Shown here: piece after piece, positions 34,492-43,782 of the stretch | Numbering within the stretch: the stretch's first letter is position 1 | How the letters are laid out: every line of letters begins with the position of its first letter | Source: Stygiobacter sp043807765 | GTDB lineage: Bacteria > Bacteroidota > Ignavibacteria > Ignavibacteriales > Melioribacteraceae | Length of the DNA: 64,000 nucleotides | Direction: 5' to 3' | NCBI GenBank assembly: GCA_043807765.1 | Contig: JAZDFQ010000045.1 | Location: forward strand, 189,184 to 253,183 | Program-made: the position numbers and the translations under genes | Notes under the pieces: generated by a model | The model's database searches: none | The model's input: only the letters and a program-made list of their open reading frames with translations | Told to the model about the DNA's origin: nothing

Positions 34492-34515
34492 TTCAATGCA
34501 TAATTATGCATTGAA
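34492..34515 (-). terminator. Palindrome after the M28 peptidase gene
   Basis: A 24-bp perfect palindrome (left arm TTCAATGCATAA) three bases after the stop. There is no T-run, so its role as a terminator is uncertain. Confidence 0.4.
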
Positions 34516-34517
34516 CT

Positions 34518-35729
34518 TCATTTCAATAAAATCATTTTTTTAGTTTGGATGTAATCACCGGATTGAATCTTGTAGTAATAAACTCCGCTGGTTAGTTTAG
34601 AACGAAGGGTGACGAACGAAAACCGATGAATCCCAGCTTGCTTAAACTCATCAACTAAAGTTGCAGCTTCTCGTCCGAGCAGATCGTAAACTTTTAGTGT
34701 TACATGCTCACTCTTTGGAAGTGAATAACTTATTGTAGTTTCTGGGTTAAACGGATTTGGGTAATTTTGATGAAGCGCATAGTTTGCCGGTAATGTATTT
34801 TCAACAGAAGTGTTTTGTGATATTACAGCTGAGGCCGCGGTTACTGCTATTCCGAGTTTTGTCATTTTTTCGTAATACACTTTATTGATCTTAGTAATGT
34901 CATCAGAAGATTTATGGTAGTATAAATTAAAATCGCTCATGAGCTCAATTAGCAAAACTGCCGGATAATTAAATCTCCAAAACGAAGCGTGGTCACTCGA
35001 AGTAGAACCGGGATTGGTTATAAACAGATTTAATCCCAATGAATATTTTTGATTTAAGTCTAGAACCAATTGACCTAATTCATTTGTGCCACTAATATTT
35101 TTTGTATGCACTTCTGCTTTATAATCGTTATTGCTATCCCAGCCAATCATATCAAGATTGATTACGGCAACTATATTATCTCCGCGAGAACTAGCCTCTT
35201 GAGCGTAATAATAACTCCCATACAATCCATATTCTTCCAGATCCCATAATGCATATATGATAGTGTAATCGAATTTAAACTTTGATAAAATTCGGGCGGC
35301 CTCCAATACAGCAATTGTCCCACTACCATTATCATCCGCACCCGGAGCTAAACCACTATACGGCATATCATCGTAATGCGCACAAATAATTACATATTGA
35401 TTTGGTTTAGAAACTCCCATTTGTATAGCATAAACATTAGTTCCATCAGTCATAAAGTTTTGTTGTAGAGAAACCAAACCGAGTCGGCTAAACATTTGGT
35501 CCAAATAAGTTGGTACATATGAATTACCGGGGCTTAAGCGGTTTCTTGAAAGCAAACTCACTGATACATTATTTAATTTCACCGGTTTATCACCTGTAAG
35601 ACCCCGAAGATTTTCCATTAATGTATCTATGCTTACTTTGTTTATTATTGACTGAATATTATCTTCAACTTGAGCCGAAAGAAAGTTTAGACTTCCTAGA
35701 ACTACGATTATTGTAAATATTTTTTTCAT
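34518..35729 (-). CDS. Secreted M28-family metallopeptidase with type IX sorting domain
   Basis: 403 residues. Signal peptide ends LNFLSAQ. The M28 zinc-peptidase motifs are seen: CAHYDDMPYS (His ligand), GADDNGSGT (bridging Asp), WDLEEYGLYGSYYYA (catalytic Glu and Glu ligand), INLDMIGWD and STSSDHASFW (last His). After about residue 320 comes a sorting domain with HQNYPNPFNPETTISYSLPK and LGREAATLVDEFKQAGIHRF, ending in VYYYKIQSGDYIQTKKMILL. Such C-terminal domains direct cargo through the type IX secretion system to the outside. It probably digests peptides at the cell surface. It is a single gene; GGTGA precedes the ATG. Confidence 0.92.
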   Translation of the reverse strand: MKKIFTIIVVLGSLNFLSAQVEDNIQSIINKVSIDTLMENLRGLTGDKPVKLNNVSVSLLSRNRLSPGNSYVPTYLDQMFSRLGLVSLQQNFMTDGTNVYAIQMGVSKPNQYVIICAHYDDMPYSGLAPGADDNGSGTIAVLEAARILSKFKFDYTIIYALWDLEEYGLYGSYYYAQEASSRGDNIVAVINLDMIGWDSNNDYKAEVHTKNISGTNELGQLVLDLNQKYSLGLNLFITNPGSTSSDHASFWRFNYPAVLLIELMSDFNLYYHKSSDDITKINKVYYEKMTKLGIAVTAASAVISQNTSVENTLPANYALHQNYPNPFNPETTISYSLPKSEHVTLKVYDLLGREAATLVDEFKQAGIHRFSFVTLRSKLTSGVYYYKIQSGDYIQTKKMILLK

Positions 35730-35820
35730 GAGTCACCGATTTGATAGGATAAATGTAAGAAACATTTGAATTATGGCAATCCCATTAACATTCTCTAAAA
35801 CTGAAAATTTTTAGGCGTGA

Positions 35821-35852
35821 TTTGCTTTTTTGAATTGTCAACCTTATATTTT
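35821..35852 (+). promoter_or_regulatory. Candidate promoter of the Lrp-glnA pair
   Basis: TTTG (35821-35824), 20 bases, TATATTTT (35845-35852), one base off the TAnnTTTG element. It lies 41 bases before the ATG at 35894. Confidence 0.4.
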
Positions 35853-35893
35853 CAGTTATTAATAACGAATTTCCTAATTAAATTAGTGATGTT

Positions 35894-36355
35894 ATGTTGG
35901 ACGACTTAGATATTACCATCCTTAAGAAACTGCAAGAACAAGGCAGAATGAAAAGAAATGAACTAGCAGAAATAGTAGGTTTATCAGTTCCCTCTCTTAG
36001 CGAGCGGCTTAATAAGCTAGAAGACAAAGGTGTAATTCAAGGCTATTACGCAAAACTGGACAGACATGTTTTCCACTACGATATAATGGCGTTTGTTTCA
36101 GTTGTAATGGAATCATCAAAAAGTTATGAAAAATTTGCAGAACAGGTTCGTAAAACCGGAGAAATATTGGAATGCCATTCAATTCTTGGTGAGGGCTCTC
36201 ATATTTTGAAAGTGGTTGTTAAGGAAACAAAAGATTTGGAAGCACTACTTTCTAAAATTCAATCTTGGCATGGTGTTACAAAAACGGTTACGAGCTTTGT
36301 TTTATCAACATTAAAAGAGACTACAAGTTTAAGTATACAAACTAAAAAGGAGTAA
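35894..36355 (+). CDS. Lrp/AsnC-family transcriptional regulator
   Basis: 153 residues. The N-terminal HTH is typical (MLDDLDITILKKLQEQGRMK, then RNELAEIVGLSVPSLSERLN), followed by LEDKGVIQGYYAKLDRHVF and a RAM/AsnC effector domain (ILECHSILGEGSHILKVVVK, LEALLSKIQSWHGVTKTVTS). Lrp-type proteins sense amino acids and control nitrogen or amino acid metabolism. The glnA start is two bases after its stop and its ribosome site lies in this gene's last codons, so the regulator and glutamine synthetase are made together. I infer that it senses glutamine or a related amino acid. Confidence 0.92.
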   Translation: MLDDLDITILKKLQEQGRMKRNELAEIVGLSVPSLSERLNKLEDKGVIQGYYAKLDRHVFHYDIMAFVSVVMESSKSYEKFAEQVRKTGEILECHSILGEGSHILKVVVKETKDLEALLSKIQSWHGVTKTVTSFVLSTLKETTSLSIQTKKE

Positions 36356-36357
36356 CA

Positions 36358-37782
36358 ATGGTAAAATCATCTTCTCCAGTACATGATGTACTGTCGTATG
36401 TGAAAGAAAACAAAATTCAATTTGTCGATTTCAAATTCATGGATTTTCCGGGTCAGTGGCAGCATTTTACAGTTCCCGTAAGCCAATTTGAAGAAAGCTC
36501 TTTCGAAAACGGTTACGGCTTCGATGGCTCTTCAATTCGCGGCTGGAAAGCTATTAATGAAAGCGATATGCTTATCATTCCGGATCCAACCACAATGTTT
36601 TTGGATCCATTTGTAAAAGCTCCAACTATTTCTCTAATTTGTGATGTTTACGAACCGGCTACTAAAGAAAAGTACAGCCGATGCCCTCGCAACATTGCAC
36701 AGAAGGCAGATGCATATTTGAAATCTTTAGGAATTGCTGACACAGCTTATTTCGGTCCGGAAGCTGAATTCTTCGTGTTCGATGATGTTCGTTTTGATAG
36801 CGGCCCAAACTTTGCTTTCTATTCTGTTGATTCAAACGAAGGAAAATGGAATAGCGGACGCGAAGAAAATCCAAACCTTGGCTATAAGCCACGCTTCAAG
36901 GAAGGTTACTTCCCGGTTCCACCAACAGATCAGTTGATGGACTTGCGTAATGAAATGGTTCTCAACCTAGAAAGTCTTGGTATCGAAGTTGAAGCTCAGC
37001 ATCATGAAGTGGCAAGCGGCGGACAGTGCGAAATTGATATGAAATTTTCTCCACTATTGAAATCCGCTGATCAATTATTAATGTTTAAGTACGTTGTAAA
37101 AAACACAGCTAAAGCAAACGGCAAAACAGTTACCTATATGCCTAAGCCAATTTTTGGTGATAACGGCAGCGGTATGCACGTTCACACAAGTTTATGGCTG
37201 AAAGGAAAACCACTCTTTGCCGGTGGTGGTTATGCCGGTTTAAGCGAAATGGCTATACACTTTATTGGCGGATTATTGAAACACGCTCCGGCCTTGTTAG
37301 CTATTACAAACCCAACAACCAACTCTTACAAGCGGTTGGTCCCGGGATTTGAAGCGCCGGTTAACTTAGCTTATTCATCAAACAATAGAAGCGCATCAAT
37401 CAGAATTCCGTTTGGCAACTCGCCGAAAGCAAAGAGAGTTGAGTTCCGCTGTCCGGATCCATCCGCAAATCCTTATTTAGCATTCTCTGCAATTTTAATG
37501 GCTGGTCTCGATGGTATTCAAAACAGAATTGATCCGGGTGAACCGCTTGATAAAGACATTTACGATATGTCACCGGAAGAATTGAAAGATGTTCCTTCAA
37601 CACCGGAATCTCTTGGCCATGCATTAAAAGCTTTGGCTGATGATCATGAGTTCTTGTTAAAAGGCGGCGTGTTTACTGAAGACGTTATCAACACTTGGAT
37701 AAATTACAAGACTGTTAAGGAAATTAAACCGGCTGCATTACGTCCAACCCCATTCGAGTTTGAACAGTATTTTGATGTGTAA
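36358..37782 (+). CDS. glnA: Glutamine synthetase, type I
   Basis: 474 residues, normal for type I. The chain has FVDFKFMDFPGQWQHFTVPV and GYGFDGSSIRGWKAINESDM at the N-terminus, AYFGPEAEFFVFDDVRFDSG, GQCEIDMKFSPLLKSADQLL, DNGSGMHVHTSLW, and the ATP/Glu site NPTTNSYKRLVPGFEAPVNL. The region DKDIYDMSPEE holds a Tyr at the place of the adenylylation site of beta-type enzymes. It makes glutamine from glutamate, ammonia and ATP. It is co-transcribed with the Lrp-type gene and ends at a strong bidirectional terminator. Confidence 0.97.
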   Translation: MVKSSSPVHDVLSYVKENKIQFVDFKFMDFPGQWQHFTVPVSQFEESSFENGYGFDGSSIRGWKAINESDMLIIPDPTTMFLDPFVKAPTISLICDVYEPATKEKYSRCPRNIAQKADAYLKSLGIADTAYFGPEAEFFVFDDVRFDSGPNFAFYSVDSNEGKWNSGREENPNLGYKPRFKEGYFPVPPTDQLMDLRNEMVLNLESLGIEVEAQHHEVASGGQCEIDMKFSPLLKSADQLLMFKYVVKNTAKANGKTVTYMPKPIFGDNGSGMHVHTSLWLKGKPLFAGGGYAGLSEMAIHFIGGLLKHAPALLAITNPTTNSYKRLVPGFEAPVNLAYSSNNRSASIRIPFGNSPKAKRVEFRCPDPSANPYLAFSAILMAGLDGIQNRIDPGEPLDKDIYDMSPEELKDVPSTPESLGHALKALADDHEFLLKGGVFTEDVINTWINYKTVKEIKPAALRPTPFEFEQYFDV

Positions 37783-37823
37783 GAAGCAGTAGTTAGTAAA
37801 TAGTATTTAGTAGTTAGATTAAG

Positions 37824-37850
37824 AAAAGGCGAGTGTTTAGCTCGCCTTTT
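37824..37850. terminator. Bidirectional terminator after glnA
   Basis: Stem AAAAGGCGAG (37824-37833) with CTCGCCTTTT (37841-37850), loop of seven bases, T- and A-rich on both sides. It serves glnA and the convergent 37854 gene. Confidence 0.88.
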
Positions 37851-37853
37851 CTA

Positions 37854-38447
37854 TTAAATATCGATTTCGATACCCAGTTTTAATAACGAATACAAGTAAC
37901 CATATGTTTTCTTGTTTGTTGAAGAATCGAAATATTTACCATACTTATCGTTCAGAGTTTTACTATAAGTAAGTAATATTAAAATATTATCGGATAGTTT
38001 TCTTCCAAAGGAAATATTTGTTGTTCCCGTGATTATATTCGGTTCAAATGAATTCCCACCATCTCCAAGGTGCAATTCTGAGACTAAGCCAATTAAGATA
38101 AGATAGTCTTCAGCAAAATATTTACGTAAATGCAAACCAAATTGCACCCCGCTGAATAATCGTTGCGAACTAAAAATACCCGGTCTGATTTCTAGGCAAT
38201 AATTCTTGCCAAGATTCCAAGTACCACTATAATAAACGCCAAACCCAGAGTAGTATTCTTCTCTTTTTTCAAAAGTAGATTTTTGCTTCAACTGCTTATC
38301 AACCATAACATATTCGATTTTTTCAGATTGAGTTTCCGCAAATAATCCAGAGGCTTCAAAAATAACACTCCCATTATATTTTTTTGATTGCGGGAACAAA
38401 GACTGCGTGCTAATTACCAGAAATAAAAATAGAATTTTCTTTTTCAT
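37854..38447 (-). CDS. Exported outer-membrane-type protein, unknown
   Basis: 197 residues. Signal peptide MKKKILFLFLVISTQSLFPQ. The mature part has barrel-like strands (YSGFGVYYSGTWNLGKNYCL, FGLHLRKYFAEDYLILIGLV, TNISFGRKLSDNILILLTYS) and ends LYSLLKLGIEIDI. No family recognised. It stands 43 bases downstream of the RNA methyltransferase gene, but outer-membrane and RNA roles do not link. A porin-like function is a guess. Confidence 0.6.
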   Translation of the reverse strand: MKKKILFLFLVISTQSLFPQSKKYNGSVIFEASGLFAETQSEKIEYVMVDKQLKQKSTFEKREEYYSGFGVYYSGTWNLGKNYCLEIRPGIFSSQRLFSGVQFGLHLRKYFAEDYLILIGLVSELHLGDGGNSFEPNIITGTTNISFGRKLSDNILILLTYSKTLNDKYGKYFDSSTNKKTYGYLYSLLKLGIEIDI

Positions 38448-38490
38448 ACCAACCCCTTTTTGTAATATACATACTTCAACACTTGGTTAA

Positions 38491-39918
38491 CTACCTAACA
38501 ATAATTTCTTGTGTTCTATATTCTCTCGGGAATTGACTTTTCAAACCATCTTTTGATGCGACTGCGGTTCCGATAACATCACCACGAAATTTCACAATCA
38601 TTTGTCCGGCAACTCCAAAATCTCGCTTAATAGTTCCGCCGCTAAGATAAATTTCTATGTCCCGTTTATCTGTAAGTTCAATTATGTTTTTGGTAATCTT
38701 ATCGGCAAATATTTGCGCGGCAAGTGTATGAAGCTGAATATATCCTCGTTTTTCGATTGAACCAAGTTTTGAGCCGATGCGTACAAATGAATCAAGATTA
38801 TGTGAGTTCCATGCTGCATCAACAAAATAAATATCTTTACTACGAAGAAGATATCTATAACGATTCAGAACATCCCAGCCAACACCAAAATAGTCCGAGA
38901 AAACCTCCAACTGCTGCTTAATTTTTGTGCTGCATGCATTAACTAGTTGAGTATCATTTGTGAATCTGCTTCCTTCTTTAATCCGTTCTGTCTCTTCGGT
39001 CTTTCTAAGTTTTGCAACAAAGAATCCTTCGGAATTAATTTCCCAAGGAACAATTCTATGAGCAAGAGGAACAGTATGATGAAGTATATTGTTTTCGACG
39101 GAACTCATTGCAGCACGGCTTTTTACCGGAAGAGTCTCTTCAACAAGTTCTACGGGATACTTTTGAAGAATTCTATTTAACATGATTTCGTTTTCTTCAA
39201 CCGAAAGAGTACAAGTTGAATAGACAATTTCACCGCCCTCTTTGCAAGATTTAATTGCCGCAACCAGCAACTTAATCTGCATTTCTGTAAATGCAACAAG
39301 CTTGTTTTCGCTCCACCAGTTGCTCACTTCACCTTTTTTTTGCGTAATACCTAGCGCGCTGCATGGCGCATCAACCAGAACTTTATCAAAGTAATTTTGA
39401 TAAACCGTACTTAGCAGCTCTCCGCGACCGTGTAAAATTCCAGTATTAGCTAAATTCATTTTATCAATGTTGAACACCAAACTTTTGAGGCGTTCGGTTG
39501 AAACTTCATTTGCAATCAATGTTCCGGTGTTACACATCATTTCCGCAAGCTGAGTAGTTTTGGATCCGGGAGCCGCGCAAAGATCCAATACTCGATCTGA
39601 AGAAGATGGATTTAGAACAATTGGCGGAATCATTGAGGATAAACTTTGTATGTAATATTTGCCGAGAATAAACTCTAAGGTTTTTCCGGTAACATTCGCA
39701 CCCTCAACAACTCGATATGCATTAGGAACACTTTTGACCTTTTCTAAAGCAATTCCATAGTTGCTTAATCTTGCAATTAATTCTTTTTCATCTGAGTAAC
39801 GAGAGAATCGAAGGTAAGGTTTGTATTCGCTATCATAATATGTTTGATACTGGCGGAGATAATCTTCTCCGAAGTATTTTAGTATGTAGCTGGAAATGTT
39901 TTCGCTTAGTTCGATCAA
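38491..39918 (-). CDS. RsmB/RsmF-type 16S rRNA cytosine-C5 methyltransferase
   Basis: 475 residues. SAM-binding motif I is VLDLCAAPGSKTTQLAEMM; the two catalytic cysteines are in VLVDAPCSALGI (motif IV) and YSTCTLSVEENE (motif VI). The C-terminal 140 residues (FGVGWDVLNRYRYLLRSKDI, AGQMIVKFRGDVIGTAVASK) resemble the PUA-like tail of RsmF, favouring RsmF over RsmB. It should methylate a cytosine of 16S rRNA. One base separates it from the upstream 141-residue gene, so they are coupled. Confidence 0.88.
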   Translation of the reverse strand: MIELSENISSYILKYFGEDYLRQYQTYYDSEYKPYLRFSRYSDEKELIARLSNYGIALEKVKSVPNAYRVVEGANVTGKTLEFILGKYYIQSLSSMIPPIVLNPSSSDRVLDLCAAPGSKTTQLAEMMCNTGTLIANEVSTERLKSLVFNIDKMNLANTGILHGRGELLSTVYQNYFDKVLVDAPCSALGITQKKGEVSNWWSENKLVAFTEMQIKLLVAAIKSCKEGGEIVYSTCTLSVEENEIMLNRILQKYPVELVEETLPVKSRAAMSSVENNILHHTVPLAHRIVPWEINSEGFFVAKLRKTEETERIKEGSRFTNDTQLVNACSTKIKQQLEVFSDYFGVGWDVLNRYRYLLRSKDIYFVDAAWNSHNLDSFVRIGSKLGSIEKRGYIQLHTLAAQIFADKITKNIIELTDKRDIEIYLSGGTIKRDFGVAGQMIVKFRGDVIGTAVASKDGLKSQFPREYRTQEIIVR

Positions 39919-39919
39919 A

Positions 39920-40345
39920 TTAGTGTCGGATTAATTCCAGTGAGTTAAAAACTTGAAGCGAGATTCTGTTAAATCCCTTTGAAGTTGGCCATAGTTTTTT
40001 AAAATCTGTTCCCATTTCTTTGAGGAATACATCGAGATGTTTTTCATAGTCACGTACAATTTCATAAATGCGAAGATCGTTGGTGGGTATTTTCAATTCC
40101 TTTGGTCTGGAACGATTGGCATAAACAACATACTTTGCCTTGAAATGCTCGTCTGTAGAATAAACCGTTTCCCCACTCTCATCAATAACTTGATAAGTGT
40201 TGAAAAGAGGTGGTGGGAATATCAAAAGTTTTGTTGGAAGATTCAGAACGGTACACTCTTCGTCACGCAAAAAATCATCCGGAAACTTTTTCAGTTCAAC
40301 TCTAATTTTTTCAATCCACTTCAAGACAAAATCTTTTTCGGTCAT
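39920..40345 (-). CDS. Conserved-looking cytoplasmic protein, unknown
   Basis: 141 residues, no signal. It begins MTEKDFVLKWIEKIRVELKK and ends FNRISLQVFNSLELIRH; the middle has LPTKLLIFPPPLFNTYQVID and KYVVYANRSRPKELKIP. No family recognised. The gap to the rRNA methyltransferase is one base and the gap from the TolB-like gene is 29 bases, so it is in that operon. Coding is supported by the packed arrangement and sensible amino acid composition. Confidence 0.6.
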   Translation of the reverse strand: MTEKDFVLKWIEKIRVELKKFPDDFLRDEECTVLNLPTKLLIFPPPLFNTYQVIDESGETVYSTDEHFKAKYVVYANRSRPKELKIPTNDLRIYEIVRDYEKHLDVFLKEMGTDFKKLWPTSKGFNRISLQVFNSLELIRH

Positions 40346-40374
40346 TTATTATTCCAATGAAGTAAAATTAAAAA

Positions 40375-41532
40375 TCATCTTACTGATTTAAAATTTATAT
40401 CAACATCTTCCGGTTTATCAACCCAATCCGCCACAAAAACATTGGTGTCTCTAGTTGGTTTTCTATCCACTTGTCTATTTGAACAGAAAGCAATTTTCTT
40501 TCCATCGTAAGAAAACATAGGGAATGCATCGAACAAGCCAGAATTGGTAATTTGTTCTAATCCGCTTCCATCAATGTTTATCATAAATACATCGAACTTT
40601 CTACCGCCCTCTTTTTGAGAATGATGATTTGAGCAAAACAAAATTTTCTTACCATTAGGATGAAAGAATGGCGCCCAATTGGCACCGGCTAAATTTGTTA
40701 CTTGTTTTACATTTTTTCCATCAATATCAGCGATAAAAATATTCAGTTCTTTTGGCTCAACGTAACCATCGGCTAAAAGTTTTTTATATGTCTCAGCTTC
40801 TTCACCTTTTGGTCTGCTTGCCCGCCAAACAATATGCTTTGAATCTCTTGAGAAAAACGCACCGCCATCATAACCTAGTGTGTTTGTAAGCTGCAAATAA
40901 TTTTTTGTTTGGATTTCGTACCGCCAAAGTTCCAGATCACCGCTGCGAGTAGAAGTAAAGATTATATACTTGCCGTCTGGAGAAGCCGTAGCTTCGGCAT
41001 CGTAGCCTTTGCCGCCAATTAACAATTTGATATCGGTGCCTTCCTCGTTCGAAGTGAAAATATCGTATGTATCAAACAATGGCCAAACGTATCTGCCGCC
41101 GGCAAACATTTTGCTTTCGGGGCAATTTTCGCCTCCTTCATGCGTTGAGGCAAATACAATACTTCCATCTTTCAAGAAATAACTGCAAGTAGTTCTTCCT
41201 TTTCCGGTTGAAAGCAGCTGATATTGCTTTCCATTATTTAAAGGAGAACCATCAATATTCATTTTGAAAATCTGATCGCAGCCCTGTTTGCTTAATTCTT
41301 TCCAGTCGCTTTGAAAGATTAGCTGTTTGTTATCAAAGCTCCAGTAAGCTTCGGCATTATTGCCGCCAAAGGTTAGCTGACGAATATTCCGTAAATGCTT
41401 CTCTCCATCATACCGAAGTGTATCGGCAGAAGGACTGTAATTGCTTTTTCTAACTTTACTGCTGAAAGCAAATAGAAAAGGAAGCGAAACTATAAGTACA
41501 ACAAATGGACTTATTTTGAAACTAAATTTCAT
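40375..41532 (-). CDS. Exported TolB-like beta-propeller protein
   Basis: 385 residues. An N-terminal hydrophobic signal or anchor (FVVLIVSLPFLFAFS) precedes six or so PD40/WD40-like repeats, each with a variant of SPDGKYIIFTSTRSGDLELW: SFDNKQLIFQSDWKEL, SRDSKHIVWRASR, HPNGKKILFCSNHHS, SYDGKKIAFCSNRQ. This is a TolB-like propeller in the periplasm, often a protein-binding part. There are no peptidase motifs. The neighbours (lgt upstream, unknown gene downstream) do not set the role. Confidence 0.82.
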   Translation of the reverse strand: MKFSFKISPFVVLIVSLPFLFAFSSKVRKSNYSPSADTLRYDGEKHLRNIRQLTFGGNNAEAYWSFDNKQLIFQSDWKELSKQGCDQIFKMNIDGSPLNNGKQYQLLSTGKGRTTCSYFLKDGSIVFASTHEGGENCPESKMFAGGRYVWPLFDTYDIFTSNEEGTDIKLLIGGKGYDAEATASPDGKYIIFTSTRSGDLELWRYEIQTKNYLQLTNTLGYDGGAFFSRDSKHIVWRASRPKGEEAETYKKLLADGYVEPKELNIFIADIDGKNVKQVTNLAGANWAPFFHPNGKKILFCSNHHSQKEGGRKFDVFMINIDGSGLEQITNSGLFDAFPMFSYDGKKIAFCSNRQVDRKPTRDTNVFVADWVDKPEDVDINFKSVR

Positions 41533-41552
41533 ATGTAATTCTTTCTAACTTT

Positions 41553-42338
41553 TTACTGAATTCTAATTGTTTTTTTTTCTTTAATACTAAGCACATAAAC
41601 ACCTAAAACAATCAATGGAATACTTAGCAGTTGCCCCATATTCAAGAATAAGTTTTCTTCGAACGAGCTCTGGTTTTCCTTTAAAAACTCTACAAAGAAG
41701 CGAAATCCGAACACTAGAATTAGAAAAATGCCGAAAAGCTTGCCTTCCTTAATCTTTCCGCCGGATCTCAAATACATTGTTAGCAATAAAAAGAAAATTA
41801 ATAAATAAGCTATGGCCTCATAAATCTGCGTAGGGTGGCGCGGCTGGCCATCGATTGCTGAAAACACAAATGCCCATGGAACATCTGTTGTTTTACCAAC
41901 AATTTCCGAGTTAAATAGGTTTCCCATTCTAATAAAAAAACCGGAGAGAGCTACAGTAATTACTACTCTATCCATTATCCAAAGAAACGTATATCCTTTG
42001 TGGGCTTTGATATATAAATAAAGAGCCCCTATTATACTAACAGCAGCACCATGGCTCGCAAGTCCACCTTTCCACACCATCAAAATTTCCAACGGATGAG
42101 AAAGATAATATTCCGGACTATAGAACAAGCAATGGCCAAGTCTAGCGCCAGCAACTGTTCCTATTACCATGTACCAAACTAAATCGTTTAAATCATTTTC
42201 GGAACGACCTTCTTTGTTGAATATCACCATCATCAACTGATATCCAACAATAAAAGATGCTGCGAATAGAAGACCGTACCAACGTATTGTTACTGGTCCT
42301 ATAGAAAAAATATCCGGACTAACATCCCAATAAACCAC
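41553..42338 (-). CDS. lgt: Prolipoprotein diacylglyceryl transferase
   Basis: 261 residues from a GTG at 42338, giving MVYWDVSPDIFSIGPVTIRW, which aligns with the usual Lgt start; the frame extends to a TTG at 42407 but that part does not match the family. Motifs: YMVIGTVAGARLGHCLFYSP, HGAAVSIIGALYLYIK, GFFIRMGNLFNSEIVG (the Lgt signature) and HPTQIYEAIAYL. Seven helices are expected. It moves diacylglycerol from phosphatidylglycerol to the lipobox Cys of prolipoproteins, and several lipoproteins are encoded in this window. It ends 20 bases before the TolB-like start. Confidence 0.93.
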   Translation of the reverse strand: MVYWDVSPDIFSIGPVTIRWYGLLFAASFIVGYQLMMVIFNKEGRSENDLNDLVWYMVIGTVAGARLGHCLFYSPEYYLSHPLEILMVWKGGLASHGAAVSIIGALYLYIKAHKGYTFLWIMDRVVITVALSGFFIRMGNLFNSEIVGKTTDVPWAFVFSAIDGQPRHPTQIYEAIAYLLIFFLLLTMYLRSGGKIKEGKLFGIFLILVFGFRFFVEFLKENQSSFEENLFLNMGQLLSIPLIVLGVYVLSIKEKKTIRIQ

Positions 42339-42407
42339 ATTCCCTCTTAGTGATAAATAGAAAATAAACTTAGCTAAACATGGCAAGTAAGCCTTCTTGC
42401 TTGTCAA

Positions 42408-43214
42408 ATTTACGCATTAGCACCCCAATAATACAATTAATTACTCTTTTATCTTAAATCTTAGATAGAACTACAGGAAATAAAGAAAGGCATTGTTATC
42501 TCTAGATTCAAAAAAACACCGGAAAGGTGAAAAAAGAAATCTGAGAGAAAAATTATGCTAAAAAGCTTAAAAACCGATAAAAGTAATCCGAAGTAAAGAA
42601 AAGTTAAGTAACCGAATAGGAGTTCCATTAATATAAAAACTGGTAAGAAAATTCAAATTGGGGGAAGCAATAGATGAAGAATTTGGTAAGCCGGTTGGTA
42701 AAAAGAAGTTGCAAATTATTGCCAAAAAGAAGGATTGGGCTATACAATAACAACAATTTATTGCAAATGCTGAAATTCATTGGTCTGCCCCAAGAAGATC
42801 ACAACAAGTCGGTTAAAACACTTAGCTATCAATTGCTAAAGATAGCCGGCAAAGTTTTTTTTCATGCAAGATATTTGATTGTTCAAATAACTGCCGTTAA
42901 ATAATATAGCTATGTTTAAGGTTGCCTATTACCGGCTTAATAAGAATTACCAAAAAAAAAGAATCATATATTTTAAGCAGAAAACTGATGGAGAAAATCT
43001 CTATCCAATTTTGCAAATAATAAACCCGTTTGAGATTAATTGCTGTTAAAGCACCGCCTCCTATAATTAAAAATCAGATATCTCCATACACTTCGTTTTG
43101 TGCTTCTCTTTTTAACTTTTTTTATTCTCTATGTCGGATTAGGGATAATAGATTTATTTATGATCGAACGAAAAGTTCTATTATATTTTAGTAGTGCAAG
43201 CAAAGGAAATATCT
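42408..43214. other. Gene-poor stretch upstream of the lipoprotein/TonB receptor genes
   Basis: Apart from the transposase remnant at 42674-42904 I see no gene. The DNA is very AT-rich and has no repeat, RNA gene or clear terminator that I recognise. The last 60 bases hold TATATTTT-like sequence (about 43180) that could be part of a promoter for the 43215 gene. Confidence 0.5.
42674..42904 (+). pseudogene. C-terminal remnant of an IS1380-type transposase
   Basis: The frame encodes 76 residues. LLQMLKFIGLPQEDHNKSVK, then LSYQLLKIAGKVFFHARYLI, resembles the end of IS1380-family transposases (the LPE...WSLTTLREKLIKIGAKVVRHARY pattern). No upstream catalytic part can be found in any frame between 42408 and 42674, and no terminal inverted repeats are visible. 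I read it as the eroded tail of an old insertion. The starting ATG has no ribosome site. Confidence 0.55.
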
Positions 43215-43727
43215 ATGCGTCGCTATATAGTTTTAATGTTGGGATTTCTAATCACTCTTGTTTTTATTTCTTGTGATAAAGGAATAGAACCGCTGGAAGT
43301 AATTGGTCCATCCGGTTTTGAAGGCAAGGTTACATTCGAAGGTTCGTGGCCGGAAGGGATTAAGAGAACGCATCTAGTTGTTTTCAAAGAACCAATAAAA
43401 ACAGTGGATGATTTCTTCTTACCCAACTTAAGCTTTGTTGTAGATTCAATCCCCTATGGAACCAAAGAGTTTAGCTACAACTCGATTGATAAACCGTTTA
43501 GTTCAATTTTTAAATTTGCAGCGGGCAATTACAAATATGTTGTAGTTGCTCAATCAAAAACCCCGGTGATTACTTTTAACCGTTCCGACTGGACCGTTGT
43601 TGGAGTTTATTGTGAAGGTGGAAACCAAGCCTTACCAAAGACAATGATTGTAAATCCGGGCAAGATTGCAAGCGATGTAAACATAAATGTGAGTTTTCAG
43701 AATCCTCCGCCGCAGCCACCAATGTAA
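43215..43727 (+). CDS. Lipoprotein with a carboxypeptidase-like or Ig-type domain
   Basis: 170 residues from the ATG at 43215 (preceded by AAAGGA); a GTG seven codons upstream is in frame but less likely. Lipobox LVFISC, Cys about 20. The chain PSGFEGKVTFEGSWPEGIKR, FAAGNYKYVVVAQSKTP, PKTMIVNPGKIASDVNINVS suggests a beta-sandwich. It lies 55 bases before the TonB-dependent receptor gene and is probably its partner lipoprotein. No family is named with confidence. Confidence 0.68.
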   Translation: MRRYIVLMLGFLITLVFISCDKGIEPLEVIGPSGFEGKVTFEGSWPEGIKRTHLVVFKEPIKTVDDFFLPNLSFVVDSIPYGTKEFSYNSIDKPFSSIFKFAAGNYKYVVVAQSKTPVITFNRSDWTVVGVYCEGGNQALPKTMIVNPGKIASDVNINVSFQNPPPQPPM

Positions 43728-43782
43728 GCAATTGAGAATTGCGAATTCAGAATGGAGAATTAAAAACTGAAATGGAACTCGA

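Noticed and set aside
42339..42407. N-terminal extension of lgt from a TTG
   Set aside because: The added residues do not fit the family start; the GTG at 42338 does.
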